From RGDT01 sp964630925 (GTDB lineage: Bacteria > Planctomycetota > Planctomycetia > Gemmatales > Gemmataceae): DNA of 9,157 nucleotides. The stretch covers positions 1-9,157 of the forward strand of contig CAZVZK010000260.1 in assembly GCA_964630925.1 (NCBI GenBank), in the 5' to 3' direction. Every line of letters starts with the position of its first letter. Position 1 is the stretch's first letter. The translations under genes were made by a program, and so were the position numbers. Positions 1-6,960 of this stretch are shown one piece after another. Under the pieces are notes generated by a model. The model ran no database searches, had not been told where the DNA came from, and saw only the letters and a program-made list of their open reading frames with translations.

Positions 1-159
1 CGGCTCATTCCGACCCTGCCCCCGGCATCCCGAAAAGCGTGAAGTGTGGATTGTAACAGGCGGGGCATCCGTGTCCAGGGAGTCAGGCCGCAAGGCCCCA
101 GGAGCGCAAGGAGCCCCTGTGCCCTCACAGAGGCCCTACTGCGCCAGCGGTTGAAGCGA
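1..159. other. Gene-free left edge
   Basis: No credible reading frame is visible on either strand. Two small hairpins can be seen: GGCC-GCAA-GGCC at 86-97, a 4-bp stem with a GNRA-type loop, and CTGTG-CCCT-CACAG at 117-130. Neither is followed by a T tract in a way that would make a convincing terminator. The stretch lies outside the transposase remnant and is probably host intergenic DNA. Confidence 0.5.
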
Positions 160-181
160 CCGTAGTACTACAGCGCTACGG
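160..181. repeat. Palindromic sequence at the 3' end of the transposase remnant, possible IS end
   Basis: The sequence contains CCGTAG at 160-165 and its inverse CTACGG at 176-181, with the perfect palindrome GTAGTACTAC nested at 162-171. It abuts the stop codon of the transposase remnant, which is where a terminal repeat of an insertion sequence would lie. No matching inverted copy is visible near 900-960, so only one end of the element seems to survive. Calling it an IS end is inference from position and symmetry. Confidence 0.35.
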
Positions 182-770
182 GTGTTCGGTTGGCCGTCGT
201 CTTCGCCGTCTGGGTCTTCGGGCGCGTGGCGGCCCTGGTGGCAACCCCACGCCCCGCCGCTGGCGTGACTCGCGTGCGGCCCGGTTCCTCCGCTGGTGGT
301 ACCGGATCGTCCCCGCCACGCGGGCGACCAGCGCCGCCACCCCGCCACACGCCAGCGCCCAGATCAGGCACACCAGGTTCAACGCCCGGCACACCTGCTC
401 CGCCGTCACCTCCGGATTTTCCCCCCCGGAGGCCCGCGGCCTGCCCGGCCACGAACCCCAGCGTCACCAGGCACAGCGTCATGTGCCTCATCAGCCCCAC
501 GTAACTCCGCCCCTCGTAGTGGGCGAAGCCCAGCTCCGTCTTGGCCAGCCGGAACCCGTGCTCGACGTTGTGCCGCGTGAAGCCCACGCGCATCCGCGTC
601 TCCAGGCCGGCCTCCACGCCCCCGCAGATGAAGTACTTCTCCTCCCCCGTCGCCCCGTCGCGTGCCACCATCAGCCAGCGCCGCGCCGCCCCCACGCCGC
701 CGGCGTGACGCACCCACACCGGCGCCATCCTCGCCCGCCACGTCTGATCGCCCAGCGTCTGCAGGAGCGG
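176..770 (-). pseudogene. IS701-like DDE transposase, C-terminal half, frameshifted
   Basis: This is the C-terminal half of a cut-and-paste transposase; the N-terminal part of its catalytic domain is missing. The readable protein starts near 767 with LLQTLGDQTWRARMAPVWVR. It continues through ARDGATGEEKYFICGG and a block containing VEHGFRLAKTELGFAHYEG and GLMRHMTLCLV. That block resembles the conserved region around the last catalytic Glu (E of KTELG) in IS701-type transposases. At the C7 run (421-427, plus strand) the frame breaks. Removing one base would read LRGENPEVTAEQVCRALN and go on to TIRYHQRRNRAARESR, a usual C-terminal motif, ending at the TAG at 176-178. The gene is therefore truncated and also carries a one-base insertion. 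Family assignment is from motif memory; IS4 superfamily is certain enough, the exact subgroup less so. Confidence 0.7.
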
Positions 771-900
771 GAGTCGATGCAGCCGGTGTCGAGCAGGACT
801 TGCAGGACCTCCTGGGGGGGATAAATTGCTCCAGGAGCAACAGGCGGTCGAGCATGAGGCCCACATCGGCGCGAGCGGGGCCTTCCTTGCCGGTAGCCAC
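761..900 (-). pseudogene. IS4-like transposase N-terminal fragment
   Basis: A short fragment starts at a GTG (898-900) preceded by a purine-rich AGAGGGGA that could serve as ribosome binding site. It reads VATGKEGPARADVGLMLDRL and then LLLEQFIPP. At the G7 run (814-820, plus strand) the frame breaks; one added base would continue as QEVLQVLLDTGCIDSRSC. The pattern 'IPP..vlq..L..tG..DsR.C' matches the usual start of IS4-type transposases. Around 761-767 it joins the IS701-like fragment in a third frame, with the expected catalytic core absent. It may be the true start of the same element with an internal deletion, or a second element; the sequence does not decide between these. Confidence 0.5.
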
Positions 901-944
901 GGTCCACGTCCCCTCTGGTCCTTGGTTGTCTGAGCAACTCCAAG

Positions 945-1057
945 CTACCGGAGGGGCGTGGTTTTGGCTTCGTTGAACGGTATTGCGTCTAGCGCACCTG
1001 CCCCGGCCGCAACTCGCCCTTGTTCCTCAGCGCCTTCTTACTTACGGCTGCCCCGGC
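945..1057 (-). pseudogene. Possible remnant of a small coding sequence
   Basis: Between the GH13-like gene and the transposase debris, one minus-strand frame reads AAVSKKALRNKGELRPGQVR and hits a TAG at 989-991. Stepping back one base there gives LDAIPFNEAKTTPLR and a TAG at 945-947. The composition (Lys, Glu, Asn, Phe) looks more protein-like than the usual Arg/Ala/Pro-rich shadow frames of this DNA. I do not recognise the family and there is no clear start. It may be the tail of a gene cut off by the neighbouring rearrangement, or chance. The rest of 901-1059 holds nothing I can name, and no clear terminator follows the GH13-like gene. Confidence 0.2.
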
Positions 1058-1059
1058 TC

Positions 1060-4000
1060 TTACCTGCCTGGTGTGCCAAACTGAAAATACACATGCCCCC
1101 AGTTCGCCCCCACCTCAGCCCCTCGGAGCCAGTAGTTGAGCACGATCACCGTGCTGCCGTTGAGTACATCGACCCAAGTGCCGTTATCGGGGAACGGGAC
1201 ATCGATCACCTGCTCCCTCTGTGAGAAGTTGAGCACGACGATGAACCGCTCCACTCGACCGGTGACTCCCACGCCCCAGCGGTGGTAAATGGCGAAACCG
1301 CGGCCCGCGTCGAGGCCGTAACCTTCGAAGTTGAGACGCTCCATCCACCCCTCCCACGGCGGGTAGAAGGTGTCCGAACGCAGGCCGCCGAACCGCCTAC
1401 GTAGGGCAATCAGCCGGGCGTAGATCTCCCGTAGCGCTCCGCCGGTGCCGTCGTCTTTGAACCCCCAGCGGAGCGGCCGCTGGTCACCCCGCAGAGGGTG
1501 GCCGCAACCGTCCTCGCTCAGCCAGCCGTCCTCAAGGATCTCCTGACCGTTGTGAATCATGGGCGTGCCGGGCGCGGTGAACAGGGCGATGGCGAACGGC
1601 AGCGTCCGGCGCCACCGCAGCGCGGCGCTCTCCCGCGCCCCGACCATCCAAGGGACGCGCGGGCGGCCGCGGCAGCCGAGGTAGATCGTCGCCACCTTAT
1701 CCGCGTCCAACCCCGCGTGGCTGTTCAGAGCAACGAGCAGGCGGCCGTCGATCGGCTCGCCCCGCAGAGAGCCCAGCGCCCGTTGGGACAACTCGTCGTT
1801 CAAGTAACTCGTCGCTCCAGCCCGGTTCGCCACGTCGGCCGCGTCAAGGCGGAGGTGCTCCAACGTCAGAGAGAACTTCGGATCGCCGCGGACGTGGTCG
1901 CGGGTCTGCCGCAGGAGCGCCGGCAGGCCGCTGTCGTCGCCATGGGCGTAGAAGCACGTCGTGTTGGCGAAGCGGATGCCGTCGATCCCGAACGAGTCGA
2001 TCCAGTAGCGGCAGATGTCGCGGACGAGCGCCTGGGTGCAGGCGTTGCCGTAGTCGAGGCCGAGCAGCCCCACCGGGTTGTTGCCGAACCGGCCGACGTA
2101 GGGACAGTCCTGCTGATCTTGGTAGAGCCAGCGGTACGGGAAGCCGCGAGCGTCCTCTGCAGCGGCATCGGCATCGCCGACCTGGTTGACGTCGATGTCC
2201 ACGAGGACGTGGAGGCCGCGTTCGTGGCAGGCGGCGACGAGCCGACGGAGCCACGACAACTTCTCCGCGGGAGCGTTGGGGGCGTTGGCATAGCTGTGTT
2301 CGACGGAGAAGTGCTGGCTGGGGGTGGGTCCCCGGCTGAAGCCCTCGCACGGCAAGGCCGTCCACGGCAGGAAGAGGATGGCGTTGACGCCCAGCCAACA
2401 GAGATAGTCGAGCCGGTCGCACGCGGCGTCGAGCGGCGCGCGTGGGCCGCGGTATTCGGCGGTGAAGTCATCGATCATCAACTCATAGACGATCAGATCG
2501 CGCAGCGGGAGACGGCCCCCGGCGACGGGCGGTATCGGCGTGTCGGACGGCCGGCTGCCGCCTACGACGAAGGCGGCGTTCTCGTTTTCACGGCCACCGT
2601 AGCGTGTGCAGGGGTCGCTGACCTTTCGAAGGGTTCCGTCCTGGAATCTCACGAGGAACTTGTACTCGTAGAATCCCGCCGCCAGTGAGGATGGCGTCCG
2701 ATAAGACCACACCCACCCTTGTGGGTGCCACGCCCGGTTCAACGCCAGCCCGTCACCCCAGTCCCAGGCCGTTCGGCCGAGGTACGGCATGAAGTCACCC
2801 ACGACGTGGATGGAGGCTATCCGGGGATCCCCGTATGTCGGGCGGCCGGGGCGGTACTGAGCGGGGTCGTGGGCCCGGTCGGGGAAGAACAGTTTGAACT
2901 CGACGGGGCCGCCTTGCGCGTCGTCGCCGATCTGCCAGCTTCCGAAGCGTTCTTCCACATAGCCGGGCTGGAGGTCGTCGGTGTCACCAGTCTGACGCGC
3001 GTCTGCCTGCAGGGCGGTGAAGTCATTGTCCAGCAGCACGCAGGTGAGGAGGGAGTCGAGGTTGGCGGCGGAGGCCAGCCGGTGGGTTCGGTCGGAGTCC
3101 TCGCACACCTGGCGGTTGTGCGGGTACAGGTCGCGCAAGAAGCACAGCCCATCGTTCAGCAGCCGCAACCCCTCTGAGTAGAGCGGGGGGCCGCGCCGCA
3201 GCGCCTTGCGGAAGTACGCCACCGCCTCCTCCGCCCGCCCCTTGCGGATCAGGCGCCAGCCGTGCACGATCGCCCCATCGGGGATTCGCCCGAACCAGTT
3301 GGCCAGATTCTCCGTCCAGTCGAGGTGCTCAGCCGACCCGACCCGCAGCAGGGTGTAGGCCGCCAGGCAGGCACGGGCGGGGTGGCTCATCTTCAGTTGG
3401 AGAGAATCGATCGCCCGCCGGGTCAACTCCGCTTCGGCCCGGCGGGTGGGTTCGAGCGCTCCGCGGCGCACGTAGGCGAAGAAAGCATCGATGGCCCTGT
3501 CGCCGCACTCGGCCACAGCCAGCACCGACGGGGTCGCCGGGTCGGCGTCACCGTCTGGGTCCGGCAGGATGCGGAGTGTAGTGGCACCCTCAGTGGGCGG
3601 CCACACCACCAGCACCTCCTTCCGCTGCGGACCCGTCGATGGCAGGGCCAGCCGGACATACAGCGGCTCCCACATCGACGAGTCTGCGTGGCACCCCGGA
3701 TGGGCTGCCAGGGAGATGCTGGACGGCCCCCGGAAGGTTGGCCCGAGGTCGGACAACCCCTCAGGTCGGGAGGGCAATTCGAACGTCAGGAAGGAGGCAG
3801 CCCAACGCTCCCAGTTCGGCCCCAGCAGATCAAGCCAGCCGGGGACCACTGGTGGCGAGTCCGCACGCCATTCGGGTGCGGGATTCTCGAAAAGCCGGGA
3901 AGGTTCGGGAAGGTCATGAAAGTCGCGGCTGGTTTGCAGCGAGAACAGACGCAGCCGCTCCCGGCGGAGGGGGCTCGGGACGGCCGTACCCAGGCGGGTA

Positions 4001-4284
4001 TCTTCCAAGGTCAAGCCCTGGGGGGCGGTCGCTCGCCCCTGTTTGCCGAGATCGAGGAGCACCTCGCCCCCGGTGTCGATCGCGGCGACCCAGCGCCCCG
4101 ACGGGAGCTCCGCCCGGACCAGGTGTCGCTCCGACCGTTCCACGTCGATGACCGTCCTCGCCCCCTCGTGCAGCACAAGCAGGATCTGTTTGACCTCACC
4201 CGACTCCGAGACGACCTCGGCGGGCAGGGGGACACCGGTGAGTTCGTCCGGCACCCCCCTGCAGCTGATGGCGACCTGGCTCAT
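1060..4284 (-). CDS. TPR / CBM48 / GH13 multidomain protein, probable catalytically dead alpha-amylase-fold protein
   Basis: The product has 1074 residues, far longer than a plain amylase. Residues 1-280 are beta-rich with no family I recognise. Residues 280-420 look helical, with a TPR-like motif near 342-366 (GRAEEAVAYFRKALRRGP). Residues 487-575 form a CBM48/AMPK-type glycan-binding sandwich (SIHVVGDF, then GFYEYKFLV). Residues 595-970 form a GH13 barrel (LIVYELMIDDF, LDYLCWLGVNAILFLPW, PGTPMIHNGQEI), followed by a C-terminal beta domain. In the GH13 motifs, region I is DIDVNQ (696-701, His replaced by Gln) and region II is GIRFANT, with Ala773 at the nucleophile Asp. Region III keeps Glu809, and region IV reads NSHA, with Ala857 where Asp is expected. 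Alpha-glucan hydrolysis by the normal mechanism is therefore unlikely; glycan binding is the better guess. No signal peptide is seen. The ATG at 4282-4284 overlaps the caspase stop by four bases (ATGA), so the upstream open frame was not used. Confidence 0.85.
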   Translation of the reverse strand: MSQVAISCRGVPDELTGVPLPAEVVSESGEVKQILLVLHEGARTVIDVERSERHLVRAELPSGRWVAAIDTGGEVLLDLGKQGRATAPQGLTLEDTRLGTAVPSPLRRERLRLFSLQTSRDFHDLPEPSRLFENPAPEWRADSPPVVPGWLDLLGPNWERWAASFLTFELPSRPEGLSDLGPTFRGPSSISLAAHPGCHADSSMWEPLYVRLALPSTGPQRKEVLVVWPPTEGATTLRILPDPDGDADPATPSVLAVAECGDRAIDAFFAYVRRGALEPTRRAEAELTRRAIDSLQLKMSHPARACLAAYTLLRVGSAEHLDWTENLANWFGRIPDGAIVHGWRLIRKGRAEEAVAYFRKALRRGPPLYSEGLRLLNDGLCFLRDLYPHNRQVCEDSDRTHRLASAANLDSLLTCVLLDNDFTALQADARQTGDTDDLQPGYVEERFGSWQIGDDAQGGPVEFKLFFPDRAHDPAQYRPGRPTYGDPRIASIHVVGDFMPYLGRTAWDWGDGLALNRAWHPQGWVWSYRTPSSLAAGFYEYKFLVRFQDGTLRKVSDPCTRYGGRENENAAFVVGGSRPSDTPIPPVAGGRLPLRDLIVYELMIDDFTAEYRGPRAPLDAACDRLDYLCWLGVNAILFLPWTALPCEGFSRGPTPSQHFSVEHSYANAPNAPAEKLSWLRRLVAACHERGLHVLVDIDVNQVGDADAAAEDARGFPYRWLYQDQQDCPYVGRFGNNPVGLLGLDYGNACTQALVRDICRYWIDSFGIDGIRFANTTCFYAHGDDSGLPALLRQTRDHVRGDPKFSLTLEHLRLDAADVANRAGATSYLNDELSQRALGSLRGEPIDGRLLVALNSHAGLDADKVATIYLGCRGRPRVPWMVGARESAALRWRRTLPFAIALFTAPGTPMIHNGQEILEDGWLSEDGCGHPLRGDQRPLRWGFKDDGTGGALREIYARLIALRRRFGGLRSDTFYPPWEGWMERLNFEGYGLDAGRGFAIYHRWGVGVTGRVERFIVVLNFSQREQVIDVPFPDNGTWVDVLNGSTVIVLNYWLRGAEVGANWGHVYFQFGTPGR

Positions 4285-4296
4285 GAGCCCCCCCCC
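4281..4296 (-). promoter_or_regulatory. ATGA stop/start overlap behind a nine-G run
   Basis: On the minus strand nine G residues (4296 to 4288) are followed by CTC, then ATGA. ATG starts the GH13-like gene and TGA ends the caspase gene, the classic arrangement for termination-reinitiation coupling. The G run lies 3 nt before the ATG, closer than an ideal ribosome binding site. In the caspase frame it reads GCG GGG GGG GGC, which fits the X_XXY_YYZ form of a -1 slippery site. A -1 slip would enter the GH13-like frame directly. Whether slippage happens is not known from sequence. Confidence 0.6.
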
Positions 4297-5627
4297 GCGC
4301 CCTTGGCGGCCACGGCGATCTCGACCGGGAAGACGGTGGGGGTGGCCGCGAAGCCCAGCACCGCCCCGTTCAGCGCGACCCCCGGGTCGAACTCGACGCC
4401 GGCCTGACAACTCCCCAGAGGCACCGCCGTGAACCACTCTGCCGCCCGCAGGGCCGCTCGAGCGAGGCGGGCCCCGCCGGCGAGGCCGAGGTACAGCCTC
4501 CCCCGCCCCGTGTGCTCGTGCGGCTCGCAGCGGACCTGGACGAACACCTCCGGTTGGCCCTGCAGCAGGCACAGGACGCCGGTGAAGCTGGAGTGCTCGG
4601 GGAAGACGGAGAACTGGATGGCCTGCCCCTCCTGCTCCGACCGGTACAGGGCCGCCGCCTCCAGCGCCTCGCGCAGGGAGTTGGTGGTGACCCGCCACTG
4701 GCCGTTGACCCGGTGGCTGGCCGCCCCGCGCGCCTCCAGGCAGCGCAGCAGCTCCTGGGTGAAGAACGGTGCGTCGTCGGACGGGCCGTAGGCCGAGCGG
4801 CCGATGTAGGAGCCGAGGTACGCCCAGCACTCCCTCTCCTCCAGGGCGGCGGCGTCCGTCGGCTCGCGCAGGGCCACGCCTGGACCGACGGCCAGGTTGA
4901 CCAGCAGGTCGAACAGGATCTCCTGGCAGGAGTCGATGAAGAAGTACTGGGAGCGCGGCGGCTGGTTGTACAAATACTGCTGCATCCGCCGGATGTCGAT
5001 CAGGCGCGCGGGTGCGTCGATGTCAGACGGCAGGACGGCGTCCTCCGGCAGGAACAGCGGGTTGAGCTTCCAGACGCCGTGGCCGGAGAAGTAGCAGAAG
5101 GCGGCGTTGTCGAGCCGGTGGCCGGCCCGAGTGATCCAGCGCTCGAATGCCGCCTTGACGTTGACGAACGTCGCCGCCTCCACCGGGAGCGTGTCGCCGG
5201 CAGCCAGGCCGAGGCGGGCGGCCGCCGTTTCCCCCGGCGCCCAGTCGCCCAGGCCGCCGGGGGAGAGGAGGAGCTCGGCCGAGCCGAGCGGGCATTTGGG
5301 GTTATGGAACCGCGTCAGCATCCACTCGGCGAACTTCCGCGCCCCGTGGACGGAGGTCGTCAGGGCCGGGATGTTCGGCCGCTGGTAATGGCCGACACCG
5401 ACAACCAGGACGTGCGTGCGGGCCTGCCCGACCTGCGCGAGCTCGGCCGCAGCCGTGACGGCGGCCCGCTCGTACCGGTCCTGCGCCGCCTCGGCCCTGA
5501 CGAGGGCCTGGCCGCGCTCGGCGGCCGGCAGGCTCCGGTCGGTCGCCCGCGCCTGGAGCCGGGCGTAGTCGCGCCAGAGCGACGCGAGCGTGCCCCCGGC
5601 CGGCCCCTCCGCCCAGATCAGCGTCAT
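4281..5627 (-). CDS. Caspase-like cysteine peptidase (C14 family)
   Basis: The 448-residue cytoplasmic-type protein has no signal peptide. Residues 15-66 are a charged, probably coiled helix. The caspase p20-like fold starts at HVLVVGVGHY (72-81). The catalytic His is His183 in YFSGHG, and the catalytic Cys is Cys234 in FFIDSC, so the dyad is intact and proteolysis is expected. The stretch 270-297 (LGSYIGRSAY, then FFTQELL) resembles the region that follows the Cys in bacterial caspase/CHAT-type peptidases. Residues 345-448 form a beta-rich C-terminal domain I cannot name. The start at 5625-5627 overlaps the upstream hydrolase stop by one base (TGATG) and has a good AAGGGGA site 7 nt before it. 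The longer open frame upstream to 7001 is a shadow of the hydrolase gene. Substrate is unknown; gene order makes the two operon partners the first candidates. Confidence 0.9.
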   Translation of the reverse strand: MTLIWAEGPAGGTLASLWRDYARLQARATDRSLPAAERGQALVRAEAAQDRYERAAVTAAAELAQVGQARTHVLVVGVGHYQRPNIPALTTSVHGARKFAEWMLTRFHNPKCPLGSAELLLSPGGLGDWAPGETAAARLGLAAGDTLPVEAATFVNVKAAFERWITRAGHRLDNAAFCYFSGHGVWKLNPLFLPEDAVLPSDIDAPARLIDIRRMQQYLYNQPPRSQYFFIDSCQEILFDLLVNLAVGPGVALREPTDAAALEERECWAYLGSYIGRSAYGPSDDAPFFTQELLRCLEARGAASHRVNGQWRVTTNSLREALEAAALYRSEQEGQAIQFSVFPEHSSFTGVLCLLQGQPEVFVQVRCEPHEHTGRGRLYLGLAGGARLARAALRAAEWFTAVPLGSCQAGVEFDPGVALNGAVLGFAATPTVFPVEIAVAAKGAGGGS

Positions 5628-6949
5628 CAATCGGTCCCCTTCAGGAACGCCTCGTGGACCCGCTCCCGCAGCCGGGCGAAGAAGCGGGGCGTCTCGAAGT
5701 AGGCGATGTGCGAGAGGATCGGCAGGGCGTCCGTCTCGAACTCGTAGTCCTTCACGCCGGAGAAGACGCCGGCGGTGCCGAAGCCGACGTAGTCGGTCGG
5801 GTCGAAGACGTTGATCCAGCGCTCGGCCGAGGCCGGCCGTGGGGCCGGATTGCCGGCGTTGAAGGCGGCGGCGAGGGGGGCCGCGTTCGCCAGCCGGCCC
5901 ATCTCGGCGAACAGGGCGACCTGGGACCCGACGGTCACGAACAGGGCGCACTTCAGGTTCGGGCGGAAGTGGGTGAGGATGTCGTAGAGGATGATGCCGC
6001 CGAAGCTGTGCCCGAGGAGGTACAGCTCGGTGTCGCCCGGTCGGCGGGCCGCGTCGGCCTTGTCCACCTCGATCAGCACGTGGTCGGCGATGCGGGCGCG
6101 GTTGTCCAGGTAGGTGAACACGTCGCCGACGAACCGGCCGGCGAACGCCGATGCCTTGGGCCGCACCTTGCCGGTGAACCACTGGAAGCTCTCGCGCGCC
6201 CCCCACGTGGCCGCCCGGCCGGCCGCGCCGCCGACCGCGCCGCCGGCCGCCCCGACCGCATTGGCGACCGTGACGACCCCGGTGCGGACCGCCGTTACCC
6301 CGTTCTTCAGCCAGCCCAGGACCGTGCTGCCGATGCCGAGCGCCTGCACCCCGCCCGCCGGCGTCGGGGCCGGCGGCCTGATCTGCTGGAGCAGGTGGTC
6401 CAGGAACTGGCCGTCCGTCTGCACCCGATCCAGCCAGGCCGGCCTGGGGTTGGCGGCGGCATACACCTCGGCGTCGCTGGCCAGCCGGGCGGCCTCCGGC
6501 AGCACCTGCTTGACGGCGGCCTGGCTCATCACCGCCCCCGAGATCGGGGCGTTGCCGGCGCAGGCGAAGAGCAGATCGACCGCCGCCCCCAGCGACCGGG
6601 TCCGGGCGATCTCCAGAAGCGGGTTCGCCCGCAGGCCGGGCCGGTTCAGCGCCTCGGGGTCCAGGTGGGCGGCCGTCACGTCGTTCAGGCGGTCCTGGGC
6701 CTGCTGGCCGACGCCGAGCTGTTGGAGGCCGCTTTTGGGTACGCAGGCGAGGTTGCGGGCGAACGTGACGCCGAACTCGCCCCAGTACGGGGCGAACGTC
6801 CTCAGGCCGTCCGAGGCCGTAACCCACTGGGCAAAGACAGTCCCAGCCAACTGCGCACACAGCAGATCGGCGGCGTTGTCGAAGACCTGCTGCTCCGCGA
6901 GCGTTTGGCCGCGGCGGGTATTGACCCCGTGGACGTACACGAGTGGCAT
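5627..6949 (-). CDS. Alpha/beta-hydrolase (lipase/esterase-like) with glycine-zipper segment
   Basis: The 440-residue protein begins MPLVYVHGVNTRRG, where the HG pair after strand beta-3 is the usual oxyanion-side motif of alpha/beta hydrolases. The nucleophile elbow is YLLGHSFGG with Ser315. A likely acid is Asp383 or Asp386 (NVFDPTDYVGF), and a likely His is His414 (LSHIAYF), so a Ser-Asp-His triad is plausible. An insertion of about 200 residues separates the oxyanion strand from the elbow. Part of it (205-250) is rich in Gly and Ala, with GxxxGxxxG spacing at 233/237/241 and 236/240/244, which could pack against or into a membrane. Ester or lipid hydrolysis is inferred from the fold; the substrate is unknown. 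The ATG at 6947-6949 is chosen over a TTG at 6964 because a GGAGGAA sequence stands directly before it. It is the first gene of the three-gene operon. Confidence 0.85.
   Translation of the reverse strand: MPLVYVHGVNTRRGQTLAEQQVFDNAADLLCAQLAGTVFAQWVTASDGLRTFAPYWGEFGVTFARNLACVPKSGLQQLGVGQQAQDRLNDVTAAHLDPEALNRPGLRANPLLEIARTRSLGAAVDLLFACAGNAPISGAVMSQAAVKQVLPEAARLASDAEVYAAANPRPAWLDRVQTDGQFLDHLLQQIRPPAPTPAGGVQALGIGSTVLGWLKNGVTAVRTGVVTVANAVGAAGGAVGGAAGRAATWGARESFQWFTGKVRPKASAFAGRFVGDVFTYLDNRARIADHVLIEVDKADAARRPGDTELYLLGHSFGGIILYDILTHFRPNLKCALFVTVGSQVALFAEMGRLANAAPLAAAFNAGNPAPRPASAERWINVFDPTDYVGFGTAGVFSGVKDYEFETDALPILSHIAYFETPRFFARLRERVHEAFLKGTD
5635..5641 (-). promoter_or_regulatory. Ribosome binding site of the caspase gene
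   Basis: AAGGGGA lies 7 nt upstream of the ATG at 5627, inside the 3' end of the hydrolase gene. Together with the TGATG overlap it fixes the start of the caspase gene and rejects the much longer upstream open frame. Confidence 0.7.
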
Positions 6950-6960
6950 TTCCTCCCCCC
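6950..6960 (-). promoter_or_regulatory. Ribosome binding site of the operon's first gene
   Basis: GGGGGGAGGAA stands directly before the ATG at 6949. The spacing is short for the AGGA core and better for the G run. It favours this ATG over the in-frame TTG at 6964, which has no purine-rich stretch upstream. Confidence 0.55.

Noticed and set aside
1498..2688. 396-codon open frame on the plus strand
   Set aside because: It lies entirely inside the GH13-like gene on the opposite strand. Its protein is Val/Ala/Arg/Glu-rich with no motifs, as expected from a GC-rich shadow frame, while the minus frame shows ordered GH13 motifs.
3262..4407. 381-codon plus-strand open frame
   Set aside because: Shadow of the GH13-like gene; no motif, and biased Gly/Arg/Pro composition.
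4285..4830. Longer N-terminus for the GH13-like protein, since its frame is open up to 4830
   Set aside because: The extension is Arg/Gly/Pro-rich, overlaps the caspase domain in another frame, and the ATGA overlap gives a natural start at 4284. A slip-derived fusion is kept as a separate idea.
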